DNA of 64,000 nt, taken from positions 62,001 through 126,000 of the forward strand of contig NZ_BOOY01000026.1 of NCBI RefSeq assembly GCF_016863475.1, read 5' to 3'. Below the pieces are notes generated by a model, which saw only the letters and a program-made list of their open reading frames with translations, did not search any database and was not told where the DNA came from. Positions 31,105 to 39,604 of this stretch are shown here, one piece after another. Each line of letters starts with the position of its first letter. Within the stretch, counting starts at the first letter, position 1. The position numbers were made by a program, and so were the translations under genes. This DNA is from Spirilliplanes yamanashiensis (GTDB taxonomy: Bacteria; Actinomycetota; Actinomycetes; Mycobacteriales; Micromonosporaceae).

Positions 31105-33633
31105 ATGGACAGGCAAGCCGGCCAACCACGCCGTTCGCCCGATCTGGCGTGGCTCATCACGGGCCCGCTGGCCGTCCTCGCGATCGTCCTCACCGCTGCC
31201 CTGGCGGTGTCCGACAGCCGGCTGCTGTACCGCTGGCCGATCGCCCTCATCGTCTTCGCGGTGTTCGTCGGGTCCACATTCGGCGCGCTGCGCCTCGTGG
31301 TCGGGCGCCAGGGGTTCCTCATCACGGTCAACGAGGTGCCCCTCGTCCTGGCCTTCTACTTCCTGCCGCCGGTGACCGTCGTCCTGATGGTCACGCTGGC
31401 GACGCTGCTGACCCAGCTGCGCCGCCGGCTGTCGGTGGCCAAGGTCTGGTTCAACATCGCCAAGTCGTCGGCGGCCGCGGCGCTCGCCTGCGTCGTCATC
31501 AAGGCGTTGCCGCCGATCGAGGGCGTCGGCCCGGCCACCTGGGGCGTGCTGCTCATCGGCGCGCTCACGTACACACTGGTCACCGCCATCGCGGTCGTCG
31601 GCGTGATCGGGCTGCTGCAGGGCCGCAGGGCGGGCGAGCAGACCGCCCGCGCCTCGGTGCCGGGTCTGCTGGCCTGCATCGCCAACGCCGCCATCGGCCT
31701 GATCTTCCTCATCACCCTGGTGTCGACGCCGTGGGCCGCGATCCTGCTGGCGGTGCTCGTGGCGGCGGGCGTCTCGGTGTACCGGTCCTATGCGGAGTTC
31801 TTCCGCCAGCACCGCACCCTGGCCGACGTCTACAACCTCACCCGGGTCATCAGTGAGGCCGGCCAGAGCACGTCGCTGATCGACCAGTTGCTGGTGCGGC
31901 TGCGCGCGCTCATCCAGTCCGAGTACGCCACGCTGTGGATGCCCGCCCGCGGGCGCTACCCCGAGGTGCTGCTGACGTCGCGCATCGACGACGCCGGCCT
32001 GCTCGACCTGTCCTACACGCCGCGCAGCGTCCGCGCCCGGGTCGAGGAGTCCCACCGCAGCGTGGTGGTGAGCCCGCGGTCCAACACCGACGCCGACCTG
32101 CGTCCCGCGCTGCGCGAGGCCAAGATCAAGGACGTCATCGTGGTCCCGCTGCGGTCGGGGTCGACGGTGATCGGCACGCTGGAGGTGGTCAACCGCATCG
32201 GCGGCGACAACTCCTTCGGCGTGGCCGACGTGCAGGTGCTGGAGACCGTCGCCGCGCACGCCGCCGTGGCGGTGGAGAACTCCCGGCTGATGGAGCGGCT
32301 GCGCTTCGACGCGTACCACGACCGGCTGACCGGCCTGCCCAACCGCAAGCGGATCCTGGACGCGCTGGCCGCCGCGACGGCCGTCGGCGCGCCCGGCGAG
32401 GTGGTCGTCGTCCTGGTCTTCGACGTCGACGGGATGCGCGACGTCAACGAGTCGATGGGGCACGCCGCGGGCGACAGCGTCCTCGTCGAGGTCGGCAGCC
32501 GGCTCAAGGCCGCGGCCGCCGCCGGTGCGCTCGTCGGCCGGCTGGGCGGCGACAAGTTCGTCGTCACGGAGCGGGCGGACAGCGCCGAGGACGCCGTGCG
32601 CATCGCGGCCGACCTGCGCCTGGCCCTGCACGCCCCGATGGTGCTCGGCTCGCTCACCCTGGACGTCGACACGGTCGTCGGGGTGGCGGTGCAGTCCGGC
32701 CGCGACGGTGACGCCGAGGCGCTGCTGCAGCACGCCGATCTCGCCGCCACCGCCGCCAAGGCCGTCCCCGGCGGCGTGCAGATGTTCCACCCGGCGCTGG
32801 AGTCGCGCGCCGTGCGCCGGTCCGGGCTGGCCGCCGACCTCCGGCACGCCCTGGAGGCCGGCGAGCTGGAGGTGCACTTCCAGCCGAAGGTGACGCTGGC
32901 CGACCGGCGGCTCGTCGGGGTGGAGTGCCTGGCGCGGTGGAACCACCCCGCGCACGGCTGGGTCGACCCCGAGGACTTCGTGGCCGTCGCCGAGCACACC
33001 GGGCAGCTGGGCCGCCTGACGCAGTTCGTGCTGCGCGAGGGGCTGCGGCGGTGCCGGGACTGGGCCGGGGCGGACCGGCCGCTGGCGATCTCGGTGAACC
33101 TGTCGAGCCGGACGCTGGCGGACCCGCTGTTCCCGGAGCTGGTCGAGCAGCTGCTCGGGGAGTACGGGGTGGCGCCGGGCCAGGTGACGTTCGAGGTGGC
33201 CGAGTCGGGGCTGGTCGGGGAGATCGAGCGGGCGTTGCCGACGGTGGTGCGGCTGCGCCAGATCGGGGTGCGGCTGAGCGTCGACGACTTCGGGTCGGGG
33301 CGGTCGTCGCTGTCGTACCTGCACCGGCTGCCCGTGCAGGAGGTCAAGATCGACGGGTCGTGCGTCCAGGGCATGGCGACCAGCGCGGGCGACCTGGCGA
33401 TGGTGCGGGCGGTGATCGCGCTGGCGCGGGAGTTCGGGCTCAGCGTGGTCGCCGAGGGCGTGGAGAGCGAGCGGACGCTGGAGCTGCTCAAGGAGTTGCG
33501 CTGCGAGGTGGGGCAGGGCTTCCTGTTCAGCCGGCCGCTGCCGTTCGAGCGCCTGGAGGCGTGGTTCGGGCTGCGGACCGAGGCGGAGCACACCCCGACG
33601 GGGGAGATCCGCCGGCTGCGCGCCGTGCCGTAG
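31105..33633 (+). CDS. Membrane GAF-GGDEF-EAL protein, probable c-di-GMP phosphodiesterase
   Basis: The 842 residues comprise seven or eight membrane segments (about 15-225), a GAF domain (about 245-395), a GGDEF domain (about 405-560) and an EAL domain (about 575-815). The GGDEF site reads G481-G-D-K-F485, so the catalytic acidic residue is lysine and cyclase activity is unlikely. The EAL domain keeps E607 (ECLARW), SVNLSS, DDFGSG, KIDGSCV, AEGVES and QGFLFSRPL, so hydrolysis of cyclic di-GMP is expected. ATG 31105 follows the small secreted peptide gene. Confidence 0.9.
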   Translation: MDRQAGQPRRSPDLAWLITGPLAVLAIVLTAALAVSDSRLLYRWPIALIVFAVFVGSTFGALRLVVGRQGFLITVNEVPLVLAFYFLPPVTVVLMVTLATLLTQLRRRLSVAKVWFNIAKSSAAAALACVVIKALPPIEGVGPATWGVLLIGALTYTLVTAIAVVGVIGLLQGRRAGEQTARASVPGLLACIANAAIGLIFLITLVSTPWAAILLAVLVAAGVSVYRSYAEFFRQHRTLADVYNLTRVISEAGQSTSLIDQLLVRLRALIQSEYATLWMPARGRYPEVLLTSRIDDAGLLDLSYTPRSVRARVEESHRSVVVSPRSNTDADLRPALREAKIKDVIVVPLRSGSTVIGTLEVVNRIGGDNSFGVADVQVLETVAAHAAVAVENSRLMERLRFDAYHDRLTGLPNRKRILDALAAATAVGAPGEVVVVLVFDVDGMRDVNESMGHAAGDSVLVEVGSRLKAAAAAGALVGRLGGDKFVVTERADSAEDAVRIAADLRLALHAPMVLGSLTLDVDTVVGVAVQSGRDGDAEALLQHADLAATAAKAVPGGVQMFHPALESRAVRRSGLAADLRHALEAGELEVHFQPKVTLADRRLVGVECLARWNHPAHGWVDPEDFVAVAEHTGQLGRLTQFVLREGLRRCRDWAGADRPLAISVNLSSRTLADPLFPELVEQLLGEYGVAPGQVTFEVAESGLVGEIERALPTVVRLRQIGVRLSVDDFGSGRSSLSYLHRLPVQEVKIDGSCVQGMATSAGDLAMVRAVIALAREFGLSVVAEGVESERTLELLKELRCEVGQGFLFSRPLPFERLEAWFGLRTEAEHTPTGEIRRLRAVP

Positions 33634-33738
33634 CCACGAGGTCTGAGCTGCGGAAACAAAGACTTGGGGATACTGATTTCACCCCGTCTGCGACACCATG
33701 TAAGCTACTCCTGCGCATCACGCAAGAAGATCGCGTGC

Positions 33739-33814
33739 GCCCCCTTAGCTCAGTCGGCAGAGCGTCTCCATGGTAAGGAGAAGGTCTACGGTTCGATTCC
33801 GTAAGGGGGCTCCA
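33739..33814 (+). tRNA. tRNA-Thr (GGT)
   Basis: Acceptor GCCCCCT pairs with AGGGGGC; the anticodon stem TCTCC/GGAGA holds loop ATGGTAA with anticodon GGT at 33772-33774; the T-arm GGTTCGATTCC is normal. CCA (33812-33814) is encoded. TTCACC (33678-33683), 17 bases and TAAGCT (33701-33706) look like its promoter. Confidence 0.97.
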
Positions 33815-33836
33815 ACCCGGTCCTATCCCGGGGCGC

Positions 33837-33912
33837 GGCGGTGTAGCTCAGATGGCAGAGCAAGCGGCTCATAATCGCTGTGTCGCCGGTTCAAGTCCGG
33901 CCACCGCTACCA
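33837..33912 (+). tRNA. tRNA-Met (CAT), elongator type
   Basis: Acceptor GGCGGTG pairs with CACCGCT, with a G-U pair at position 1. The anticodon CAT is at 33870-33872 in loop CTCATAA. The closed first pair and the lack of three G-C pairs before the loop indicate the elongator form. CCA at 33910-33912 is encoded. It follows tRNA-Thr by 22 bases. Confidence 0.95.
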
Positions 33913-33992
33913 GGCGCGTTTTGCGTCCCAGCGCGTTCAGCGTCTACGCTGGTACGCCGTACCTACCCCGTTAGTCAGAAAGGCACCCCGCC

Positions 33993-34160
33993 GTGGCCAA
34001 GGCGACCGACGTCCGTCCGAAGATCACTTTGGCGTGTGTGGAGTGCAAGGAGCGCAACTACATCACGCGTAAGAACCGCCGTAACGACCCGGACCGCATC
34101 GAGCTGAAGAAGTTCTGCCCCCGGGACGGCAAGCACACCCTGCACCGCGAGACCCGCTGA
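33993..34160 (+). CDS. rpmG: 50S ribosomal protein L33
   Basis: The product has 55 residues from GTG 33993: [41 protein letters not shown], then [14 protein letters not shown]. The first CxxC is intact, but the second pair is C-P-R-D, so one zinc ligand of the classical four-cysteine form is aspartate. The position after tRNA-Thr/tRNA-Met and before hadA matches the M. tuberculosis order rpmG2-hadA-hadB. A strong terminator follows. Confidence 0.93.
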   Translation: MAKATDVRPKITLACVECKERNYITRKNRRNDPDRIELKKFCPRDGKHTLHRETR

Positions 34161-34191
34161 CCCAGCGGCCGCGCGCCTTCGAACCACACAC

Positions 34192-34235
34192 GTGCCGGTG
34201 ACCCCGCGAGGGGCTCACCGGCACGTTGTATTTTC
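34192..34235 (+). terminator. Rho-independent terminator of rpmG
   Basis: GTGCCGGTGA (34192-34201) pairs with TCACCGGCAC (34215-34224), enclosing an inner CCCC/GGGG stem with a GCGA loop; GTTGTATTTT follows as the T-rich tail. TATTTT at 34229-34234 also lies at -10 distance from the hadA ATG. Confidence 0.88.
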
Positions 34236-34240
34236 GCCGC

Positions 34241-34687
34241 ATGCCTCTGGACCCCTCCTTCGTCGGCCGCACGTACCCGCCGACCGAGCCCTATCAGGTC
34301 GGCCGCGAGAAGATCCGCGAGTTCGCGGCGGCGATCGGCGCCGACGACGCCGAGTACCACGACCCGGCGGCGGCCCGGGCGGCCGGCCACGCGGACGTGG
34401 TGGCGCCGCCGACGTTCCCCATCGTCCTGACGATGGCGGCCAGCCGGCAGATCATCGACGACCCGGCGCTCGGCATCGACTACAGCCGGGTGGTGCACGG
34501 CGAGCAGCGGTTCGCGTACACCCGGCCGGTCGTGGCCGGTGACGAGCTGGTGTGCGTCAACACGCTGGAGGACGCGACGTCGCGCGGCGGCCACGACTTC
34601 GTGACGACCCGCACGGAGGTCTCCACGGCCGCCGGCGAGCCGGTCGTGACGGTGTGGTCGAAGCTGGTCGTGCGGGGGGAGGGGTGA
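34241..34687 (+). CDS. hadA: MaoC-like (3R)-hydroxyacyl-ACP dehydratase, HadA subunit
   Basis: The product has 148 residues with the N-terminal MaoC-like hot-dog fold: DPSFVGRTYPPTEPYQVGREKIREFA, then DDAEYHDPAAARAAGHADVVAPPTFPI. HadA lacks the catalytic dyad and gives substrate binding to the HadA-HadB pair of type II fatty acid synthesis. ATG 34241 lies directly behind the rpmG terminator; TATTTT six bases before the ATG could be the -10 box of a leaderless message. Its TGA is 3 bases before the hadB ATG. Confidence 0.85.
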   Translation: MPLDPSFVGRTYPPTEPYQVGREKIREFAAAIGADDAEYHDPAAARAAGHADVVAPPTFPIVLTMAASRQIIDDPALGIDYSRVVHGEQRFAYTRPVVAGDELVCVNTLEDATSRGGHDFVTTRTEVSTAAGEPVVTVWSKLVVRGEG

Positions 34688-34689
34688 GC

Positions 34690-35073
34690 ATGGAGCCGCA
34701 GAGCTACCGGGTCACGCGGGCGGACCTGGTCCGTTACGCCGGGGCGTCGGGCGACCTCAACCCGATCCACTGGAGCGACCGGGTTGCCGCCAAGGTCGGC
34801 CTGCCGGGCGTGATCGCGCACGGCATGTTCACGATGGCGCTGGTCGGCCGGGCGGTCACGCACTGGGCCGGGGCGCCGGACGCGGTGGTCGAGTACGGGG
34901 TCCGGTTCGCCCGGCCGGTCGTGGTGCCGGACGACGACGAGGGCACCGTGATCGAGGTCAGCGCCCGGGAGCGGGACGCCGGCGAGGAGGGCCTGACCCG
35001 CCTCGACATCACCGCGACCTGCCACGGCGAGAAGGTCCTCGCGCAGGCGAGGGCGGTGATCCGCAAGCGCTGA
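34690..35073 (+). CDS. hadB: MaoC-like (3R)-hydroxyacyl-ACP dehydratase, HadB subunit
   Basis: This is the catalytic partner of HadA, 127 residues. The hydratase motif GDLNPIHWSD has Asp22 and His27, corresponding to the dyad of MaoC dehydratases, then GLPGVIAHGMFTMALVGR. ATG 34690 with GGAGG eight bases upstream is preferred to GTG 34684. A hadC, present in mycobacteria, is absent here; tRNA-Trp follows directly, as it does after hadC in M. tuberculosis. Confidence 0.88.
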   Translation: MEPQSYRVTRADLVRYAGASGDLNPIHWSDRVAAKVGLPGVIAHGMFTMALVGRAVTHWAGAPDAVVEYGVRFARPVVVPDDDEGTVIEVSARERDAGEEGLTRLDITATCHGEKVLAQARAVIRKR

Positions 35074-35180
35074 CCGGGGCGCGGGGGGCGGTTGGCAGGA
35101 CCGGCCGTTGTACCCGTACACTGGTCGGCCGTGGGGCAAGTGACCCCTGCTCGAGCATGGGCAGGGTCGCCGTCCCGCAC

Positions 35181-35253
<73 letters not shown>

Positions 35254-35386
35254 CGCCTCAGGCCTGACCGGCGCCGCGCCGGTGTGTTGCGTCGGCCCGC
35301 GGGCCGCGCCCGTACCGTGGCGGCGGCCGGCAGGCCAGGAAAAGACACCAAGACGCGATCGACCACCGATGACGGAAGAGGGCGAG

Positions 35387-35740
35387 ATGGCCGAGAGGAA
35401 TCGACCCGCGGACGACTCCGCGGACGAGCGCCCCGACGACGAGGTTGTCGAGATCGTCGAGGACGAGCCGGCTCGCGGCAAGGACGGCGGCGTCGCGCTG
35501 GCCGAGTCCGAGCCCGAGACCGACAAGAAGAAGCGCCGCGAGGGTGTGGGCTTCTTCGGCCGCATCGGGCGGTTCTTCCGCGAGGTCGTGGCCGAGCTGC
35601 GTAAGGTCATCTGGCCCACGCGCAAGGAGCTGCTGACCTACACCGCGGTCGTGGTCTCGTTCCTCTCCGTCATCACGGCCATCGTGGTGGGTCTGGACTA
35701 CGCGTTCGCCAAGGGCGTCCTGTGGGTCTTCGGTAACTGA
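35387..35740 (+). CDS. secE: Preprotein translocase subunit SecE
   Basis: This essential small subunit clamps the SecY channel. The 117 residues have an acidic N-terminal extension typical of actinobacteria (residues 1-45), the amphipathic helix FFGRIGRFFREVVAELRKVIWPTRKELLTYT with the conserved WPT, and a single membrane helix (about 88-108). ATG 35387 has GGAAGAGG upstream; an ATG at 35369 lacks a ribosome site. nusG follows after 22 bases. Confidence 0.93.
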   Translation: MAERNRPADDSADERPDDEVVEIVEDEPARGKDGGVALAESEPETDKKKRREGVGFFGRIGRFFREVVAELRKVIWPTRKELLTYTAVVVSFLSVITAIVVGLDYAFAKGVLWVFGN

Positions 35741-35762
35741 TCAGTGACGGAAGTGAGCGAGC

Positions 35763-36518
35763 GTGCCTGAGTACGACGAGACCGCCGAGCCGACCGAGGG
35801 CCTGTCCGCGGTCACCACGGCGGAGGTCACGGAGTCGGTCGAGGCAGCGAGCGAAGAGCCCGAGGCGGCTGACACCACCGAGGCCGGCGAGCCGGCCGAC
35901 GAGGTCGCGCCCGAGGCCGACGAGGACTACGACCCGGTGCAGGAGCTGCGGCAGAAGCTGCGCTTCGCCCCGGGCGACTGGTACGTGGTGCACTCGTACG
36001 CCGGTTACGAGAACAAGGTCAAGACGAACCTCGAGACCCGCATCACGAGCCTCGACATGGAGGAGTTCATCTTCCAGGTCGAGGTCCCGACCCGCGAAGA
36101 GGTCGAGGTCAAGAACGGCAAGCGCCTGCAGGTGCAGAACAAGGTCTTCCCGGGCTACATCCTGGTCCGCATGGACCTGACGCCGGAGTCCTACTCCTGC
36201 GTGCGCAACACCCCGGGCGTCACCGGCTTCGTCGGCGCGACGGACCGGGCCGACCGCCCGGCGCCGCTGTCGCTCGACGAGGTGCTGAAGTGGCTGGCCC
36301 CGGCGGTCGAGACCGAGCAGAAGAAGGCGAAGCCCGAGGTCAAGGTGCTCGACTTCGAGGTCGGCGACTCGGTCACCGTCACCGACGGCGCGTTCGCGTC
36401 GCTGCCGGCGAGCATCAGCGAGATCAACGCCGACCAGCAGAAGCTGAAGGTGCTGGTCTCCATCTTCGGCCGGGAGACCCCGGTCGAGCTGAACTTCAAT
36501 CAGGTCGCCAAGATCTGA
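35763..36518 (+). CDS. nusG: Transcription antitermination factor NusG
   Basis: The 251 residues begin with an acidic extension of about 60 residues (actinobacterial type), then the NGN domain ([19 protein letters not shown]... [12 protein letters not shown]) that binds the RNA polymerase clamp, and the KOW domain ([21 protein letters not shown]... [20 protein letters not shown]). The start is GTG 35763. In almost all bacteria rplK follows; here rplA begins only 59 bases downstream. Confidence 0.95.
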   Translation: MPEYDETAEPTEGLSAVTTAEVTESVEAASEEPEAADTTEAGEPADEVAPEADEDYDPVQELRQKLRFAPGDWYVVHSYAGYENKVKTNLETRITSLDMEEFIFQVEVPTREEVEVKNGKRLQVQNKVFPGYILVRMDLTPESYSCVRNTPGVTGFVGATDRADRPAPLSLDEVLKWLAPAVETEQKKAKPEVKVLDFEVGDSVTVTDGAFASLPASISEINADQQKLKVLVSIFGRETPVELNFNQVAKI

Positions 36519-36577
36519 TTCACGTCGTGGGAGGGCCCAGTCCGGGTCCGCCATCAACCACAGGAGTACGAACCGCA

Positions 36578-37294
36578 ATGGCACACAGCAAGGCGTACAA
36601 GAAGGCCGCCGAGCAGATCGACAAGTCGAAGCTCTACGGCCCGGCCGAGGCGATCAAGCTCGCCAAGGCGGGCAGCGGCACCAAGTTCGACGCGACCGTC
36701 GAGGTCGCGATGCGGCTGGGCGTCGACCCGCGCAAGGCGGACCAGATGGTCCGCGGCACGGTCAACCTGCCGCACGGCACCGGCAAGACCGCCCGCGTGA
36801 TCGTGTTCGCGCAGGGCGCGAAGGCCGAGGAGGCCGTCGCGGCCGGCGCCGACGAGGTCGGCACCGACGAGCTGGTCGCCCGGATCCAGGAGGGCTGGCT
36901 CGACTTCGACGCCGCCATCGCCACCCCGGACCAGATGGCCAAGATCGGCCGCATCGCCCGCATCCTCGGCCCGCGTGGCCTGATGCCGAACCCGAAGACC
37001 GGCACGGTGACCATGGACGTCACCAAGGCGGTCAACGAGATCAAGGGCGGCAAGATCACCTTCCGGGTGGACAAGCACTCCAACCTGCACCTGATCATCG
37101 GCAAGGCCTCGTTCTCCGAGGACAAGCTGATCGAGAACTACGCGGCGGTGCTCGACGAGATCCTGCGCGTCAAGCCGTCCGCGGCCAAGGGCAAGTACCT
37201 CAAGAAGGTCACCGTGGCCACCACGATGGGCCCGGGCGTCCCGGTCGACCCGAACGTGGTCAAGAACTTCACCGGCGAGGCCGTCGAGGCCTGA
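36578..37294 (+). CDS. rplA: 50S ribosomal protein L1
   Basis: This 238-residue protein binds 23S rRNA at the L1 stalk and can repress its own mRNA. The start [20 protein letters not shown], the loop [14 protein letters not shown] and [15 protein letters not shown] are diagnostic. ATG 36578 has CAGGAG about twelve bases upstream. It normally forms an operon with rplK, which is missing here. A strong hairpin 16 bases after the stop ends the transcript. Confidence 0.96.
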   Translation: MAHSKAYKKAAEQIDKSKLYGPAEAIKLAKAGSGTKFDATVEVAMRLGVDPRKADQMVRGTVNLPHGTGKTARVIVFAQGAKAEEAVAAGADEVGTDELVARIQEGWLDFDAAIATPDQMAKIGRIARILGPRGLMPNPKTGTVTMDVTKAVNEIKGGKITFRVDKHSNLHLIIGKASFSEDKLIENYAAVLDEILRVKPSAAKGKYLKKVTVATTMGPGVPVDPNVVKNFTGEAVEA

Positions 37295-37309
37295 TCGGTC
37301 CGTTCCGCG

Positions 37310-37343
37310 CACGCCCCCGACACCGTCCGGTGCCGGGGGCGTG
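37310..37343 (+). terminator. Terminator after rplA
   Basis: CACGCCCCCG (37310-37319) pairs with CGGGGGCGTG (37334-37343), with an inner CACC/GGTG stem and a GTCC loop; GTCGTTCT follows. It overlaps the first possible start of the next reading frame, supporting the later GTG 37365 for that gene. Confidence 0.8.
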
Positions 37344-37364
37344 GTCGTTCTCCGGGGGTGGGCC

Positions 37365-38075
37365 GTGCGGCTCGAGGATGTCTGGTTCCGCTACGGGCGG
37401 CGCGCCGACTGGGTGCTGCGCGGCGCCGCCGTGGCCGCCGAGCCCGGCTCGACGGTGGTGCTGCTGGGCCGCAACGGCGTCGGCAAGTCCACCCTGCTGC
37501 AGCTGGCGGCGGGGGTGCTGCGCCCGGTCCGCGGCCGGGTGACCGACCGGCCGGCGGTGGTCGGCTGGGTGCCCGAGCGGTTCCCGGCCGGGCAGCCGTT
37601 CACCGCCCGCCAGTACCTGGCCCGCGCGGCGGCGGTCCGGCGCGCCCCCGCGCACGCCGTCGCGGCGTGGGCGGAGCGGCTGGGGCTGACCCCGTACCTG
37701 GACACCCGCCTGGCGGCGCTGTCGAAGGGCACCGCGCAGAAGGTGGGCCTGGCCCAGGCCGTCCTGGCGCCGCCCGGCCTGCTGGTGCTCGACGAACCGT
37801 GGGAGGGCCTCGACGCGGGCGCCCGCGTCCTCGTCCCCGAGATCGTGGCCGAGGTGACCGCGGCCGGCGGCGCGGTCCTGGTCAGCGACCACCGCGGCGA
37901 GATCGCGGCCCTGCCGGGCGCCACCCGCTGGACCCTCGCCGACGGCGAGATCCACGCCTCCGGCCCCGCCGCCGACACGGTGGTCGTCGAGATCGGCGTG
38001 GAGCGCGCCGCGGCCGGCGAGACCGTCGCCCGCCTGCGGGCCGAGGGCCACACGATCCTGGGGGTACGCGGGTGA
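37365..38075 (+). CDS. ABC transporter ATP-binding protein
   Basis: The product has 236 residues with Walker A GRNGVGKST (about 33-41), a signature LSKGTAQKVGLAQA (the usual LSGGQ is LSKGT, as in exporters of the CcmA/ABC-2 group), Walker B LLVLDEPWEGLD and the switch histidine in LVSDHRGE. It powers export of an unknown substrate together with the next gene, whose GTG overlaps its stop. It lies between rplA and rplJ, where actinomycetes often carry unrelated insertions. Confidence 0.88.
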   Translation: MRLEDVWFRYGRRADWVLRGAAVAAEPGSTVVLLGRNGVGKSTLLQLAAGVLRPVRGRVTDRPAVVGWVPERFPAGQPFTARQYLARAAAVRRAPAHAVAAWAERLGLTPYLDTRLAALSKGTAQKVGLAQAVLAPPGLLVLDEPWEGLDAGARVLVPEIVAEVTAAGGAVLVSDHRGEIAALPGATRWTLADGEIHASGPAADTVVVEIGVERAAAGETVARLRAEGHTILGVRG

Positions 38076-38761
38076 GCGCGCTCGTCGCGATGCGGCTGAC
38101 GGCCTTCGTCCGGGGCGGCCGCGCGGCCGTGCCGCTGATCGCCGCCCTGGTGGTCCTGGGCGTCCTGTACGGCGGCGGCCAGGCCGGCGTGGCCGAGGGC
38201 TACGGCGTCTCCGCGGCGGTGCTGTTCCCGGTGCTGGCCTGGCAGAGCAAACTGCTGCTGGACGCCGAACCCGACGTCCAGCGCCACCTGGCCCGCGTCA
38301 CCCTGGGCGAGCGCCGCGAGTGGACGGCCGGCCTGCTGGCGGCCCTGGCGGCCGGCCTGGTGACGGCGGCGATCGCGATGGCGGCCCCGTGGGTGACGGG
38401 CGGCATGCGGACCCCCCGCGGCGCCGAGCCGCCCCTGGCGGTCGGCCTCGCGCTGGGCGTCTGGGCGCACCTGCTGGCCCTGGCGGCCGGGGTGGCCCTG
38501 GGCGCGCTGGCGTGCCGGGCGGTCACCCGCGGCGTCCTGCCGGGCGTGGCGGTGCTGGTCACGGGCGGGGTGCTCGGCATCGTGCTGGGCCTGCGCGGGT
38601 CGATCGCGCCGTGGCTGGTGCCCCCGCTGATGCCGGCGGCCCGCGCCCTGACGGACACCGGCCCGACCGCGGCGGAGGTGGGCCTGCTGACGGCGCACGC
38701 GGTGGCGTGGGCGGCGGCGGTGATCGCCGGCTACGCCTGGCTGCGCCGCCGCCGGGCCTGA
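38072..38761 (+). CDS. ABC-2-like membrane permease subunit
   Basis: The 229 residues have six or so hydrophobic segments and no soluble domain. It is coupled to the ATPase by a GTGA overlap, so the two are a half-transporter pair. Sequence gives no substrate; small exporters of this kind often move peptides, lipids or drugs. The stop at 38761 touches the promoter of rplJ (TTGGTG starts at 38763). Confidence 0.78.
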   Translation: MSALVAMRLTAFVRGGRAAVPLIAALVVLGVLYGGGQAGVAEGYGVSAAVLFPVLAWQSKLLLDAEPDVQRHLARVTLGERREWTAGLLAALAAGLVTAAIAMAAPWVTGGMRTPRGAEPPLAVGLALGVWAHLLALAAGVALGALACRAVTRGVLPGVAVLVTGGVLGIVLGLRGSIAPWLVPPLMPAARALTDTGPTAAEVGLLTAHAVAWAAAVIAGYAWLRRRRA

Positions 38762-38762
38762 T

Positions 38763-38791
38763 TTGGTGGGGCGCCCGGCGTCGCGTACTCT
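38763..38791 (+). promoter_or_regulatory. rplJL promoter TTGGTG-N17-TACTCT
   Basis: -35 TTGGTG (38763-38768), 17-base spacer, -10 TACTCT (38786-38791). The expected start near 38798 gives a leader of about 195 bases before rplJ. Confidence 0.6.
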
Positions 38792-38797
38792 TCAACG

Positions 38798-38992
38798 CGA
38801 AGTTCCACCCAGAGACCGCTGGTCGCTGCACCCCGGTGCAGTCGAAGGTCCCGCCACGAGCGGGCGGCCCGCGCAGGATGTGAACGGCAAGCGTCTCGCG
38901 GCTCCGGCCGTGTCCCGCCCCGTGCGCCCTGCGCCGGGGCGTTTCTCGTGTGTGGTGCCGCATCAGCGGCGGAGCAACGAGGAAGGAGGGAC
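38798..38992 (+). promoter_or_regulatory. L10 leader RNA of rplJL
   Basis: The leader contains several hairpins, among them CTGCACCCCGGTGCAG (38825-38840), and ends in the GGAAGGAGGG ribosome site. In many bacteria the L10-L12 complex binds this leader to repress rplJL; the position and length fit, though the exact kink-turn was not verified. CGCCC/GGGGCG followed by TTTCT (about 38928-38946) may be an attenuator. Confidence 0.5.
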
Positions 38993-39541
38993 ATGGCGGA
39001 CAAGCCGGTCCGGGCCGACAAGGCCACTGCCGTCGCCGAGCTCACCGAGCACTTCCGTGACTCGGGAGCCACCGTGTTGACCGAGTACCGCGGGCTCACG
39101 GTCTCGCAGATCACTGAGCTGCGGGTCAAGCTCGGCAAGGAGACCACCTACTCGGTCGCCAAGAACACGCTCGCGAAGCGTGCGGCGGCCGACGCGGGCC
39201 TCAGCCTGGACGATGCGCTCTTCGCCGGTCCTACCGCGTTCGCGTTCGTCGGCGGCGACGTTGTCGAGGCGGCGAAGAGCCTGCGCGATTTCGCGAAGGC
39301 CCACCCCGCGCTCGTCATCAAGGGCGGCGTCTTCGAGGGCAAGGGCCTCACCAAGGAGGAGGTCAGCAAGCTTGCCGACCTCGAGTCCCGTGAGGTGCTG
39401 CTGGCCAAGCTGGCCGGCGCGATGAAGGCGAACCTGAGCAAGGCCGCGGCCACGTTCCAGGCGCCGCTCACGCAGACCGCCCGCCTGGCGGCTGCCCTGC
39501 AGGAGAAGCGCGAGCAGCAGGACGGTGCGGCCGCGGCCTGA
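38993..39541 (+). CDS. rplJ: 50S ribosomal protein L10
   Basis: This is the base of the L7/L12 stalk, 182 residues. The start [41 protein letters not shown] and KNTLAKRAA are typical, and the C-terminal helix that carries L12 dimers ends in [17 protein letters not shown] 38993 follows GGAAGGAGGG. It is separated from rplA by the ABC genes and has its own promoter. Confidence 0.96.
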   Translation: MADKPVRADKATAVAELTEHFRDSGATVLTEYRGLTVSQITELRVKLGKETTYSVAKNTLAKRAAADAGLSLDDALFAGPTAFAFVGGDVVEAAKSLRDFAKAHPALVIKGGVFEGKGLTKEEVSKLADLESREVLLAKLAGAMKANLSKAAATFQAPLTQTARLAAALQEKREQQDGAAAA

Positions 39542-39604
39542 CGGCCGTCACGCACCGAAGACCGACGTTTTTCACCAGCTAAGCAGTAGGAAAGGACGCC
39601 AGAC

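Noticed and set aside
33880-34107. A 75-codon frame over the L33 gene
   Set aside because: It is a shadow in another frame of rpmG and begins inside tRNA-Met.
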